Part shown: one piece after another, positions 37,651 to 47,881 of the stretch
Layout: each line of letters starts with the position of its first letter
Position numbering within the stretch: position 1 is the stretch's first letter
Source: CAWJLE01 sp963843645
Lineage (GTDB): Bacteria; Chloroflexota; Anaerolineae; DAOTYC01
Assembly: GCA_963843645.1 (NCBI GenBank)
Contig: CAWJLE010000005.1
Span: 992,001-1,056,000 of the forward strand
Direction of reading: 5' to 3'
DNA: 64,000 nucleotides
Program-made: the position numbers and the translations under genes
The notes under the pieces: model-generated
Told to the model about the DNA's origin: nothing
What the model saw: the letters and a program-made list of their open reading frames with translations, nothing else
The model's database searches: none

Positions 37651-38125
37651 ATGTCCACTAACAAGAAAGTCTTTCTGACGGAAGAAGGGCATGTCAAGCT
37701 TGAGGAGGAGTTGGAGTACCTGCGCAACGTGCGGCGACCTGATGTGGCGGCCAAGATCCATGCGGCCAAGGAAGAAGGCGACATCACGGAGAATGCCGGC
37801 TACGATGAGGCCAAGCGCGAGCAGGCCTTCGTCGAGGGACGCATACTGACTCTCGAAGGCATGCTGAAGGACGCCGTCATCATCCAGGAGGGCGGCCCGG
37901 CTGACATGGTGCGCCTGGGAGCCAGGGTGACTGTCATGGAAGAGGGCTCTTCGTCGCCTGAATCTTATCAGATCGTCGGCTCGGCGGAGGTGGATCGTGG
38001 GCAGGGGATGGATCTCGAATGAGTCTCCTCTGGGGAAGTCGCTCCTCGGTCGCGGCGTTGGTGACTCGGTTTCGGTTCAGACCCCGGGCGGCACCTTCCG
38101 CTTTCAGATCATCAGCATAGACTGA
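37651..38125 (+). CDS. greA: Transcription elongation factor GreA, frameshifted near the end
   Basis: About 157 residues; it rescues backtracked RNA polymerase by stimulating transcript cleavage. The N-terminal coiled coil is intact: VFLTEEGHVKLEEELEYLRN and the tip residues in EEGDITENAGYDEAKREQAF. The C-terminal FKBP-like domain starts ADMVRLGARVTVMEEGS. After an indel near 37995-38010 it continues ISNESPLGKSLLGRGVGDSV and TPGGTFRFQIISID to the TGA at 38123-38125. The uncorrected frame ends early at 38022. A 150-base leader with T-tracts precedes it. Confidence 0.92.
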
Positions 38126-38168
38126 GGCTGTGCACCGTCGATCGCCGACACTCCGGCAAGGAGAAGAC

Positions 38169-39729
38169 ATGCCAGAGAACCTGAGCGACCAGGAAGCAGC
38201 AGCGGCTCTTGAAAGCTGCAGCGCGTGCGCGAAAGTGGCATCGATCCGTACCCGCCGCGGCTGGACACGGACCCACACCGCAGCCGAGGCGGCGTGTTTG
38301 CTGCAGGAGACGGAAGCGCAGGGCGCCCACGAGACGGAAGTGGTCCACGTGGCAGGCCGCCTGATGGCCATTCGCGACATGGGCAAGGCGACGTTCGCTC
38401 ACATTGCGGATGGCTCCGGCCCGTTGCAGGTCTATCTGCGCAAGGACGTCCTGGGCGAAGAGCAGTATGAGTTCTTCAAGCGCAGTTTCGACATTGGCGA
38501 CTTCCTGGGTGTCGTCGGGCCGATGTTTCGCACCCGAACCGGCGAGCCGACCGTTCGCGCCGAATCGATCAGCATGCTGTCGAAGGCGCTGCACCCGCTG
38601 CCGGAGAACATCAAGTGGCTGAAAGACGTCGAGACGCGCTACCGTCAGCGCTACGTCGATTTGATCGGCAACGAAGAGGCGCGGCGGGTATTTGAGCTGC
38701 GGGCGGCAGTCGTGCGCAGCTATTCGGCGCTATCTGGACGAGCGCGGTTTCTTGGAAGTAGAGACGCCTGTACTGCAGCCGATTTACGGCGGCGCGGCGG
38801 CGCGGCCATTCAATACTCACCACAACCAGCTGCACCAGGACTTGTTCCTGCGGATCGCTACCGAGCTCTATTTGAAGCGCCTCATTGTCGGCGGCTTCGA
38901 GCGAGTCTACGAGATCGGCAAGAACTTCCGAAATGAGGGCGTGGATCAGCAGCACAACCCCGAGTTCACGGCCATCGAGTTCTACATGGCCTACGCCGAT
39001 TACAACGACGTCATGAGGCTGACCGAAGAGATGGTCTCGGCGGTCGCCACGGAAGTCCTGGGGACGCTGAAGATCAGCTTCCGCGGATCACGATATCGAC
39101 CTGACTCCGCCGTGGCCGCGACGTGATTTGCGTCAGGCCGTCCTCGAGGAGACGGGCATCGACTACCGACAGTACCCGGATCCGGAGCAGATCTCTGGCG
39201 GCGATTCGCGCCATCGGCGGACAGGCCGAGCCGAAGGCGACCTGGGGCAAGCTGGTGGACAGCCTGGTAGGCAACTACGTGGAGCCGAAGCTGATTCAGC
39301 CGACTTTCCTGGTCGATTACCCGATTGAGATGTCGCCTCTGGCGAAGAAGAAGCCGGGCGACCCCGGCACAGTGGAGCGCTTCGAAGGTTTTGTGGCCGG
39401 CATGGAAATCTGCAACGCATTCACCGAGCTGAACGACCCGATCGATCAGCGGGAGCGCTTCCTAGGCGCAAACGCAAGCTTTCTCGGCCGGCGATGCCGA
39501 GGCGCACCAGATGGACGAAGACTTCATCCGGGCGCTGTCGTATGGCATGCCCCCAACCGGCGGTTTCGGCATGGGCATCGACCGTCTGGTGATGATCCTG
39601 GCCGGGCAGCCTTCGATTCGTGACGTGATTCTGTTCCCCCATTTGCGGGCCAGGGACTGTGCGGGCTCCAACGCCCCGGGGGCGTCAACTACCAAGAAGG
39701 GCTTTAGAGCAATTTGGCAGAACCATTGA
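38169..39729 (+). CDS. lysS: Lysyl-tRNA synthetase (class II), many frameshifts
   Basis: Charges tRNA-Lys. ATG 38169 follows AAGGAGAA. The OB-fold anticodon domain reads RESGIDPYPPRL (shifted frame), then VHVAGRLMAIRDMGKATFAH and GPLQVYLRKDVLGEEQYEFF. The catalytic core: HPLPENIKWLKDVETRYRQR, YLDERGFLEVETPVLQPIYG (motif 2 region), FERVYEIGKNFRNEGVDQQH, and motif 3 GGFGMGIDRLVMILAG. At least six indels lie at about 38200, 38270, 38735, 39090-39130, 39200 and 39475. The end after VILFPHLR is uncertain, and the given frame overlaps the next start by 16 bp. All pieces match one enzyme, so it is functional in the organism. Confidence 0.93.
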
Positions 39730-41386
39730 ATCTGGCGATCATCTGGCACATGCACCAACCGGTGTACAAAGACGGGTTGACGGGCGCGTACACGGCGCCG
39801 TGGGTGCGCTTGCACGCTGCTCGGGACTACCTGCACATGGCGGAGGTGCTCGCCGATTATCCGGACGGTGCACGTGACATTCAATCTGGTTCCGTCGCTT
39901 CTCGAGCAACTGGATGATTATGCGGCGGGCGTGGCCATGGACCGGGACTTGGCGTTGAGCCGGCAGGAGAGTTGGTCCGCAGAGGAGCAGGCGCAGCTGC
40001 TGTCCGCCTTCTTCCAGGTCAACACCGAACCGTGCTGGACCGGTATCCGGCTTATCGGCCGGCTGTTTCGGCTGAGAAAGGCGGTCGACGGGCCGGACCG
40101 AGTCTGCTCTCGCGAAGCCTTCTACCGTGATCTGGTGGCCTGGTTCAATCTGGCGTGGATCGACTTCGGTCGGATCGGCAAGGATGACGCGCTGCAGGCG
40201 CTGGTCCGAGAAAGGACACGGCTTCTACGATCGAAGACATACGCCTGATCCTGGACCGTCAGCGTCGACATCATCGACCGGGTCATTCCGGCCTATCGTG
40301 ACTTGGCCGACTCCGGGCAGGCCGAGCTCACGACTTCGCCTTACTTCCATCCCGTTCTGCCTCTGCTGTACGATACCGCGTTTTGCCGGGCAAGCCAGTC
40401 CCGGGCTGCCGCTGCCGTTTCCGCTCTTTCGCCCATCCTGAAGATGCGCGAGATCAACTTCGGCGAGCCGTGGACGCCCATCGCGCTCATTTCGGCCGTC
40501 GCCCCGAAGGGTCTGTGGCCGCCGGAAGGGCGGAGTGTGCCAGGCCATGCTGGGCGACGTGGCGGACAGGGGGCTTCGGCGTGGCTGGCGACCGATGAGA
40601 ACGTCTTGGTGCGCAGCTTGCGTGCGGCGGGACGCACGGGCACGGGCCGGGAGTCGGTACCGAAGCGGCTCTACCGGCCATACCGGGTCTCGCGCGCAGC
40701 GCGGCCACTGAACGTGACGGTAGTATTCCGAGATCGGACGCTGTCGGATCAGATCGGCTTTGCCTACGCCCACATGGACAGCGCCCAGGCAGTAGAGGAT
40801 TTGGTAGGACGTCTGCACGCGATTGCGAGGAACCTTGGTGGGTCGCGGGCCGCTCATCTGGTGACCGTCGCTCTGGACGGCGAGAACTGTTGGGACTATT
40901 ATGAAGGCAACGGCGAGCCGTTCCTGCGCTGGCTCTACGCCGCGCTCAGCGCGGACCCGGCGCCTGCGAACGGTAACGGTGAGCGAGTTCCTGGAGAAGC
41001 ATCCGGCCGAGGCGCACTTGCCGGAGCTGGCGCCGGGCTGCTGGACACCGAATGGCTTCGAGACTTGGGTCGGCCAGCCGGCACAGAATGCCGCATGGGA
41101 GTTGCTGAAGCAGACGCGGGTGGACCTGGCCCGGCGTTCTGGCGACGTCGATGCACCCGACTTGGCGAAGGCCTGGGAGCAGTTGTATATTGCTGAAGGC
41201 AGTGATTGGTTCTGGTGGTGTTTCGATCGCAACTACATCGGAGGCCGGAACCCCTATGAGGAGTTGTTTCGCGATCACTTGCGCGCCGTGTATCGGCTTG
41301 CCGGTCTGGAGGCGCCTTCTCGTCTCTTCGCGCCCGTGGGTGAGAGCGTAGCGGAGTCCGCTCAGCCGGAGCGAGCGGATCGCTGA
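39714..41386 (+). CDS. GH57 alpha-glucan-acting glycosidase (COG1449-like), frameshifted
   Basis: Family GH57 amylase/transferase, about 555 residues. TTG 39714 starts MAEPLNLAIIWHMHQPVYKD with the first GH57 region HMHQP. VTFNLVPSLLEQLDDYA follows after an indel near 39870. The nucleophile region reads GLWPPEG, the acid region ALDGENCWDYYEGNG, and the C-terminal helical part NGFETWVGQPAQNAAWELLK. Further indels occur near 40215-40290, 40520-40580 and 40985. Length is at the lower end for this group. It has no signal peptide and acts on intracellular alpha-glucan, complementing the GH15 enzyme at 16 kb. Exact specificity (hydrolase, branching or transferase) is open. Confidence 0.85.
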
Positions 41387-41454
41387 GGCAGTCGCGTGTC
41401 AGAGACCAGGCGCCGAGTTGCCTCCTGTTCTTCTATCTCTAAGGGAGGTGTGAA

Positions 41455-41862
41455 TTGGATCCTGAGTATTCCTTTGAGGAAGGGCAAGGCGGTCCGGAAG
41501 ATCGGGAAAGAGCGAGCGAGGCGCAGTACTATCGCCGCGGTGATACGGTCGCCGAACAACGGGTGTATGCGAGCGAGCCTCGGGCGGAGCCTCGGCGCAG
41601 CTACCAGAAGCGCCCAGCCCCCCCGGCCGGAGGCGTGATCGCGCATTTTGCGCGGGGCGTAGCGCGCATTTTCTCGTTGCTGTTCCTGGCGGCCGGCATC
41701 GGCCTGTGGATGGTGTACTTCACGGTCATGTACGTATTCGGTCTGCTCGGCGGCACCGGCATGGCGCCCGAAGAGATCGGCAACGACCTGATGTTCGGCC
41801 TGCTCAGCGTGTTGATTGCCCTGGTGTTGCTGATTTGGTCGCGGTCCCAGGAGACCGTCTGA
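41455..41862 (+). CDS. Small membrane protein with acidic N-terminus
   Basis: 135 residues from TTG 41455, supported by GGGAGGTG 6 bases upstream. The first 60 residues are hydrophilic and charged (EGQGGPEDRERASEAQYYRR). Two membrane helices follow (IFSLLFLAAGIGLWMVYFTV and LMFGLLSVLIALVLLIWS), separated by a Gly-rich turn and an acidic loop. I do not recognise a family. It lies between GH57 and the chelatase, same strand. Confidence 0.65.
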   Translation: MDPEYSFEEGQGGPEDRERASEAQYYRRGDTVAEQRVYASEPRAEPRRSYQKRPAPPAGGVIAHFARGVARIFSLLFLAAGIGLWMVYFTVMYVFGLLGGTGMAPEEIGNDLMFGLLSVLIALVLLIWSRSQETV

Positions 41863-41982
41863 GACACTGACCTGGACCAGCGACGGCCCACTCTCAGCCC
41901 AACCTCTCCCTTTCTGATGAGGGAGGAGGACGGGAGTGGCTTGATGAGTTGCGACGATTCTAATTCGAGTGATAGGTGAGGC

Positions 41983-44055
41983 ATGGCTCCAATTTTTCCG
42001 TTTACAGCTATTGTAGGTCAAGAGCGCATGATCATGGCGCTGGTGTTGAACGCGATCAGCCCGCAGATCGGCGGAGTGCTGATTCGCGGCGAGCGCGGCA
42101 CGGCTAAATCGACCGCGGCCCGCGCCCTGGCAGCACTGCTGCCGCAAATCCAGGTCGTGGCCGACTGCCCGTTCAACTGCGATCCAGGCCGATCGGCGAA
42201 ACCTGTGTGACAACTGCCGGGAACGCGTGGATCGGCACGAGGTGCTGAAGCTGGCCCTCCGCCGGACCCCGTTCGTGGACCTGCCGGTCAGCGCGACAGA
42301 AGACCGGGTGGTGGGCACGCTGGACATCGAGCGTGCGATAAAAAAGGGCGAGCGCCGCTTCGAACCAGGCGTGCTGGCCGCGGCAAACCGCGGTTTGCTG
42401 TACGTGGACGAGGTGAACCTGCTGGACGATCACGTGGTGGACATTCTGCTGGACTCTGCCGCAATGGGAGTCAACGTGGTCGAGCGAGAGGGGATCTCGT
42501 TCTCTCATCCGGCCCGCTTCATCCTGGTCGGGACGATGAATCCCGAGGAAGGCGACCTGCGACCGCAGCTACTGGACCGTTTTGCGCTGTGCGTGGAGAT
42601 CAATGGAATCACCGACGCCCAGGCGCGCATGCAGATCCTCGACCGGTGCATTCGTTTCGAGCGCGATCCGGGCACGTTCCGCGACGATTGGGAAAGCTCG
42701 GAGAAGCTGATCTCCGACGAGATCGCCCGGGCGAGATTGCTCCTGCCCCGAGTGACGTACACACGCAGCGACCTGTTCACCATCGCTCAGCTGACGAGCA
42801 GCTTCCAGGTCGATGGGCACCGCGCCGATATCGTGATTCTGAAGGCGGCCACGGCCCATGCTGCGCTTCGCGGCCGGACGGAGGTCCAGGAGGTGGATAT
42901 CCTGGCTGCGGCCGAGCTGGCGCTGCCGCACCGCCTCAAGCGCCAACCCTTCGACGATGCCGAGCTGCATTTCGATGAACTGCGCGAGCGCCTGGCCGAT
43001 GCCCAGAAGAAGGCATTGCAGGAGGCGGAGGCGACCCAACTGACCGAAGACTCGGACGAGGAAAAAAAAACGAGTTGGATGGCGAACGTGACGCCGATGA
43101 CGTCGAGCTGAAGACGCGCCCTGAAGAGCGTCAGGTCCAGGGTGATGCGCCGACCTCTCCGCCTCAGCAGGGAAAGGTTCCCAGCGGCGACGTCGACATG
43201 GGCGAAGTGTTCCGCCCCAGACGTCTGCAGACCCAGCGCGACCAGCGCAGTCGACGGCTGTCCGGCAGGCGCAGCTTCAGCCGCAGCGCTCGCAAGAGGG
43301 GCCGTTACGTTCGCGCCCAACCGGCCAACGGGAAGCTGGACGATATCGCGTTCGACGCGACGATTCGCCAGGCCGCTCCTCATCAGGTCGAGCGCGAACG
43401 GACGGACACAGCTTTCGCTATCACCGACGAGGACCTCTTTCGCAAAGTGCGCGTGCGGCGAGCCGCGAACCTTATCCTGTTCGTGGTCGATGCGAGCTGG
43501 TCGATGGCAGCCGCGACGCGAATGGAAGCCACCAAAGGAGCAGTGATGTCGCTGCTGATGGACGCCTATCAGCGGCGCGACCGGGTCGGCGTGGTGGTGT
43601 TCCAGAAGGAAAGAGCGTGGGAAGCGCTGCCGTTTACATCCAGCGTCGAGCTTGCGCGCCGCGTGTTGCGGAGTGTGCCGGTAGGCGGGCGGACGCCGCT
43701 TTCCGCAGGGCTGCTGCTGGCGTTCAAGATGATCTCTCGGGAGCTGCGGCTCAACCCGGAGCTCATGCCGATGATGATCGTCCTGACGGACGGTGCCGCC
43801 AACGTATCGATGGCTGGACGGCCGCCGCAGGAAGAATCCCAGATGATGGCGTCGTTGATTCGTGACAAACGGATCCGCTCGGTCGTCGTCAACATGGAAC
43901 AAGCAGCCTTCGATCGCGGGCTGGCGCAGCAATTGGCCATTGCCCTGGATGGCGCGTGCTACAACTTGCGGGAACTCAAAGCCCAATCATTGTTACCGGA
44001 CCGTTCAGCACGAACTCGCACTGCAGACGGCGCCGGGCGCTGGAAAGGTGATTGA
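41983..44055 (+). CDS. Single-chain Mg/Co-chelatase-type protein (ChlI AAA+ fused to ChlD VWA), frameshifted
   Basis: About 690 residues that combine the I and D subunits of metal chelatases. The AAA+ part has FPFTAIVGQERMIMALVLNA, Walker A GERGTAKST, a CxxC segment restored near 42190 (NCDP ... LCDNCRERV), Walker B LLYVDEVNLLDDHVVDILLD and sensor GTMNPEEGDLRPQLLDRFAL. An acidic linker leads to a run of nine A (43062-43070) where the frame shifts. Then come a basic stretch and a VWA domain with MIDAS DASWSMAA and TDGAANVS. Such fused proteins accompany CobN-like large subunits in B12 or related metal insertion; no large subunit is in the window. A9 slippage, programmed or artefactual, could join the two frames. 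Confidence 0.87.
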
Positions 44056-44061
44056 CCGAAC

Positions 44062-44997
44062 GTGACTCGTGTTCGCCCCTCGAACCCCTTCACACTGTCG
44101 CGCTGGCAGGCGGATGCCACGCTGTTGCTGATCACTCTCATATGGGGCTGGACTTTCGTGGTCATGAAGGACTCCATCGCGCAGGTTCCGGTCTTCTCCT
44201 TCCTGGCCGTTCGATTTTCGCTGGCGTTGTTGACGCTGGCGCCGTTCGTATGGCGGAGCCTGTCGACCCTGACGCGATCCCAGGTCCGTGGTGGAATCGT
44301 CACCGGCCTGTTTCTGTTTGCCGGCTATGCTTTTCAGACCCTCGGCCTCCAGTACACGACCGTAGCGAAGTCGGGCTTCATCACCGGCCTGTACGTGGTG
44401 CTGGTCCCCGTCCTGTCCACTCTGCTCCTTCGCCGCGCACCGACGCGCGCAGCAGTGCTGGGGTTGGGAGTGGCGACCATCGGGCTCGCGCGCCTGTCTC
44501 TGGGGCCGGACCTCTCGGTCAGCCTCGGGGATTTTCTGACGTTTCTGGGAGCGCTGGCGTACGCGGGACACGTGACGTCCGTGGCCCGGTTCGGTGCGAA
44601 GACAGACGCTCTGGCGTTCAGCTCCATACAGATTTCGACAGTCCTGGCGGGCAGCGTCGTGGCCTCGTTCTTCGTAGAGGGCGGCATCGTGCTACAGGCC
44701 TTCAACACGCAGATCTATCTGGCGGCCCTGGCCACCGGGGTCCTCGCGACTGCTTTGGTGCTGGTGTTGCAGACGACCGCGCAACGTTTCACCACGCCGA
44801 CGCAGACCGCAGTCATCTTTACCATGGAGTCAGTGTTCGCTGTGATGTTCGGCTGTCTCCTGGCCGGCGATCAGCTGGCCCCCTCCGCGCTGCTGGGCGG
44901 CTCGCTGATCATAGCCGGTATGTTGGCGGCTGAAGTCGGGGAGCCGGTGTTGGCGACGCTGACGCAGCGTTGGAGGGCGGGTTTTGGGCAACAATGA
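44062..44997 (+). CDS. EamA/DMT-family transporter
   Basis: 311 residues with ten hydrophobic helices in two EamA halves (ATLLLITLIWGWTFVVMKDS at the start of the first; FLTFLGALAYAGHVTSVARF at the second). The drug/metabolite transporter superfamily exports or imports small metabolites; the substrate cannot be told. It starts 7 bp after the chelatase stop, and overlaps the next gene by 14 bp, so the three are likely one transcript. The frame is clean. Confidence 0.88.
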   Translation: MTRVRPSNPFTLSRWQADATLLLITLIWGWTFVVMKDSIAQVPVFSFLAVRFSLALLTLAPFVWRSLSTLTRSQVRGGIVTGLFLFAGYAFQTLGLQYTTVAKSGFITGLYVVLVPVLSTLLLRRAPTRAAVLGLGVATIGLARLSLGPDLSVSLGDFLTFLGALAYAGHVTSVARFGAKTDALAFSSIQISTVLAGSVVASFFVEGGIVLQAFNTQIYLAALATGVLATALVLVLQTTAQRFTTPTQTAVIFTMESVFAVMFGCLLAGDQLAPSALLGGSLIIAGMLAAEVGEPVLATLTQRWRAGFGQQ

Positions 44998-45451
44998 ACG
45001 GCGCACGAGACCGAATCGGAGCTTCTCGGTTGGCGTCGGGGACATTCCGTGGTGGGCGGGCCTGGTGGGCCTGGTCGCCTTGCTGTACCTCGCGGCGTAC
45101 GCGCCGTCAGAGCTGAGGCCGCTCCCGATTCTGTTGACGGTTCCCGAAGCGGGCGAGCGGGATGTGCCCCTAAACACGGAACTCCAGGTGCGATTCGAGG
45201 CCCGCGGGCTCGCCCAGACCTTCGATACTGCCACTCCGCCGGCGAAAGTCACTTACGTGGACGCACCACAGCTGGGACCGGTTCCCGTGGCCAGCGTGAC
45301 ATCCGACGACGACGTGCTGCGGATCACGTTGGCGGAACCCCTGCAGCCGGGCAGACACGTCCAGGTGGCCGTGACCACGCGATACGAGCGCGACCTGGTC
45401 TGGAGCTTCTACACGACGAGCGGTGCGGCGTCGACACCACCCGGACAATAG
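44984..45451 (+). CDS. Membrane-anchored Ig-like (Big_5-type) domain protein
   Basis: 155 residues from TTG 44984, with GGAGGGCGG just upstream inside the EamA gene. One N-terminal helix (WWAGLVGLVALLYLAAYAPS) anchors a bacterial Ig-like domain (ILLTVPEAGERDVPLNTELQ ... VAVTTRYERDLVWSFYTTSG). It probably faces the outside. A 15-bp tandem duplication overlaps its stop codon. Confidence 0.7.
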   Translation: MGNNERRTRPNRSFSVGVGDIPWWAGLVGLVALLYLAAYAPSELRPLPILLTVPEAGERDVPLNTELQVRFEARGLAQTFDTATPPAKVTYVDAPQLGPVPVASVTSDDDVLRITLAEPLQPGRHVQVAVTTRYERDLVWSFYTTSGAASTPPGQ

Positions 45452-45471
45452 TATGTCGGACAATAGTATGT
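45442..45471. repeat. Two tandem copies of a 15-bp unit
   Basis: CGGACAATAGTATGT occurs twice without spacer. The first copy contains the TAG stop of the Ig-like gene; the second runs into the antitoxin stop codon. Confidence 0.85.
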
Positions 45472-45758
45472 CACTCCAATTCGCACGTCGCCAGGCACAG
45501 CCGCAGGCGGCGCCTCATCTCTTCTTCGCGGGAAACACCCTCACCGTCGGCCTGGCGCCGTCGCATTGCCTGGAGGAAGGCGAGCAGCTTCGAGTCTGCA
45601 TTCACGGTCACGGTCGTCGCCTGCCAGTCGGCGTTCCGAATGGGAATCAGCGCGGCGACGGGCTTTCCATCTATGGCGACGATCACGGGTTCCTCGTCGA
45701 CGTCCCTGGCGTACTCCGCCAGCGGCGCGGTGGCTTCTGCCATCTCTACTGTCTTCAT
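45471..45758 (-). CDS. Phd/YefM-like antitoxin without visible toxin
   Basis: 95 residues from ATG 45758 with a GGAGGT site. MKTVEMAEATAPLAEYARDV followed by EEPVIVAIDGKPVAALIPIR is the standard Phd/YefM DNA-binding fold. The C-terminal half (residues 50-95) is helical and charged, the toxin-binding region in this family. No toxin gene (RelE, Doc or PIN) lies on either side: the neighbours are the Ig-like gene and an ArsR gene. It may be a solitary regulator or a remnant. The promoter at 45789-45818 has consensus hexamers. Confidence 0.8.
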   Translation of the reverse strand: MKTVEMAEATAPLAEYARDVDEEPVIVAIDGKPVAALIPIRNADWQATTVTVNADSKLLAFLQAMRRRQADGEGVSREEEMRRRLRLCLATCELE

Positions 45759-45788
45759 AGTCTTCCGATGACCTCCTGACTTCTGCTG

Positions 45789-45818
45789 ATTATAGGGTCG
45801 CTGGATTGCGCGTGTCAA
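45789..45818 (-). promoter_or_regulatory. Consensus promoter of the antitoxin gene
   Basis: Minus strand TTGACA (45813-45818), 18-bp spacer, TATAAT (45789-45794): both hexamers perfect, about 30 bp from the start codon. Confidence 0.8.
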
Positions 45819-45894
45819 TGTCCTGGCTCACCTGAAGTCTGAAGAATGTGCGAATCAGCCCCCAAACTCGGCACGAGTCAGCGCCCCAAGGGGC

Positions 45895-45923
45895 TTGACA
45901 GGTCCGGGTCGTTGCGCTAACAT
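45895..45923 (+). promoter_or_regulatory. Promoter of the arsR-type operon, with A/T-rich dyad
   Basis: -35 TTGACA (45895-45900), 17-bp spacer, -10 TAACAT (45918-45923). The following ATAAGAATCTGTTTAT (from about 45924) is an imperfect dyad where an ArsR-family repressor could bind for autoregulation. Confidence 0.55.
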
Positions 45924-45975
45924 ATAAGAATCTGTTTATGGATGAAGAACCGGCGGACGCAGGAGAGTCCGGGAA

Positions 45976-46303
45976 GTGAGACGACAGGATCCGGTGCTAG
46001 AACGCATTCACGTGCTCAAGCCCTTCTTCGTGGCGCTGGCCAGCAACGTGCGCCTGCAGATTGTGGCGGAATTGGCGCCAGCATGGGGAAATGGCCGTCA
46101 CCGATCTCGCGCGATCGCTGAAAATCAGCCAGCCGCTGGTCTCCTGGCACCTGGGGAGACTACGTCAGGGGGGCATCGTTCGGCAGCGGCAAGACGGGCG
46201 TTCGGCCTATTGCTCCGTGGACGGCGACTACATCCGGGCTTGCGAGCGGATGTTGGCGGAAATCCTGAATAACCCTGAGCGCACAGGCGCGGAGGAAGGG
46301 TAA
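45976..46303 (+). CDS. ArsR-family transcriptional regulator, one frameshift
   Basis: About 108 residues from GTG 45976. The N-terminal helices (ERIHVLKPFFVALASNVRLQ) and, after an indel near 46078, the winged HTH (MAVTDLARSLKISQPLVSWH, then LGRLRQGGIVRQRQDGRSAY) are clear. No paired Cys metal site is visible, so a metal effector is not indicated. The stop is 5 bp before the CDP-alcohol transferase gene, which makes membrane-lipid genes the likely target. Confidence 0.85.
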
Positions 46304-46308
46304 CGCGG

Positions 46309-46938
46309 ATGATTGGCGAATGGGTTAGGGCGCGGACGGCGGGCTGCTTCAGTTGGGTCGCGCGAGCTCTCATGAGCACCGGTATCTCGGCCAATATGGT
46401 CACGGCTCTTGGCCTGGTCCTGAGCGGCGTGGCGGGTTACTGGGTATCCACCGGTCGCCACGTCCTGGCCGCTTGTACGCTGATCGTCGCTGGCTCGTTG
46501 GATGGCCTGGATGGGAGCCTGGCCCGGGTGGCCGGGCGACAGACACGATTTGGCGCGTTCTGGGACTCGACGCTCGACCGGCTGTCAGAGTCCCTCGTCT
46601 TTTTGGGTTTGTTGGTCTATTTCGTCGCACAGGGCGCCATCGCGGGCGTGGTCCTCGTGTACGTTTCGATAGTGGGCTCGCTGTTGGTGAGCTATGTGCG
46701 CGCCCGAGCCGAAGGGCTGGGGATCAGCTGTCGCGCCGGTTTCATGACCCGTTTTGAGCGGGTGGTGCTGGTGATTGCGGGCCTGCTTTCGGGCAGGCTG
46801 ATGCTCGCTTTGGGGCTTCTCGCCGTCCTGTCCGTTTTTACCGTATTCCAGCGCATGTATTTGGTTTGGCTAGCCTGTAACGAGAGCTCCGCCCGGGCTC
46901 CCGCACCTGCCTATGGCTCGAAGGGGGAGCGATCGTGA
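46309..46938 (+). CDS. CDP-alcohol phosphatidyltransferase (phospholipid synthesis)
   Basis: 209 residues with six hydrophobic segments. The signature DxxDGxxAR(8)GxxxDxxxD is complete: D65, D68, G69, R73, G82, D86, D90. The enzyme joins a CDP-diacylglycerol or CDP-alcohol to its acceptor in the inner membrane. Length and the following basic loop fit phosphatidylinositol-phosphate or phosphatidylglycerol-phosphate synthases; I cannot choose between them. The stop overlaps the lgt start, suggesting translational coupling. Confidence 0.88.
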   Translation: MIGEWVRARTAGCFSWVARALMSTGISANMVTALGLVLSGVAGYWVSTGRHVLAACTLIVAGSLDGLDGSLARVAGRQTRFGAFWDSTLDRLSESLVFLGLLVYFVAQGAIAGVVLVYVSIVGSLLVSYVRARAEGLGISCRAGFMTRFERVVLVIAGLLSGRLMLALGLLAVLSVFTVFQRMYLVWLACNESSARAPAPAYGSKGERS

Positions 46939-47856
46939 ATCCAATTGCAATACAAATCGGACCCATCGCCGTGCACTGGTACGGCATTCTCATCGTTGCC
47001 GGCGCCCTGGCCGGTGCGTTTCTGGCCGCACGGGAGGCCAGGCGCCGACGGCTGGGATCCGGACCACATCTGGAACGCGCTGTTCCTGACCCTGGTACTC
47101 GGGATCATTGGTGCGCGGTTGTATCACGTGCTGACCCCCTCGCCCAGCAGTGGTCTGACCTTGTCCTATTTCCTCCATCATCCCGAATACATCATCGCTA
47201 CCTGGCAGGGCGGGCTGGGCATTTACGGTGGCATTGCCGGCGGCGTCCTGGGTTTCTACCTGTACACGCGCTGGAATCGACTCGATTTCTTGAAATGGGC
47301 CGACCTGGCGATCATGGGGTTGCCGTTGGGCCAGGCCATCGGGCGGTGGGGTAATTTCGTCAATCAGGAATTGTATGGCCGGCCAACGAACCTGCCCTGG
47401 GGCATCTACATCGACCCGGCCCACCGCTACCCGGGTTTCGAGGCCTACAGCTACTTCCATCCAATATTCCTTTATGAGTCGCTGTGGAATCTGGGGGTGT
47501 GCCTGATACTCGTGTACATGGCGCATCGCTGGGGTGAGCGGCTGCTCAAAGGGGAGATCCTCTCGGTTTATCTGATCCTCTACCCGCTCGGACGCATCCT
47601 CGTCGAGTTCGTGCGGCTGGACAGCACGTCTGTGGGCACTATCGCGGTGGCGCAGATCGTGTCAGCGGCGTGCATCGTTGCCGCGGCGGCAGTCATCTTG
47701 TACCGCCGCAAAGTGGCCCGCGAGCAGCCGACCGGATGGGCTTCGGAGCTCAAGCCGGCGGTCGAGGCGCCGGTCCCGGCACACGAACGACCCGCTGAAA
47801 CGCAGCCCGAAACCCGTCCGAGCGACGAGACAGTCGACCCGCATGACGAGGCGTAG
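46935..47856 (+). CDS. lgt: Prolipoprotein diacylglyceryl transferase, one frameshift
   Basis: Adds diacylglycerol to the lipobox Cys of prelipoproteins. GTG 46935 starts MNPIAIQIGPIAVHWYGILI with the Lgt HxYG motif. An indel near 47045 moves the frame; it then reads WNALFLTLVLGIIGARLYHV, the signature GRWGNFVNQELYG, and PIFLYESLWNLGVCLILVYM. The tail beyond residue 265 is a Pro/Glu-rich cytoplasmic extension. Several lipobox proteins in this window (28.8, 34.1 kb) would be its substrates. Confidence 0.93.
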
Positions 47857-47881
47857 GGGGTAAAAGTAATGCGTAATACTT

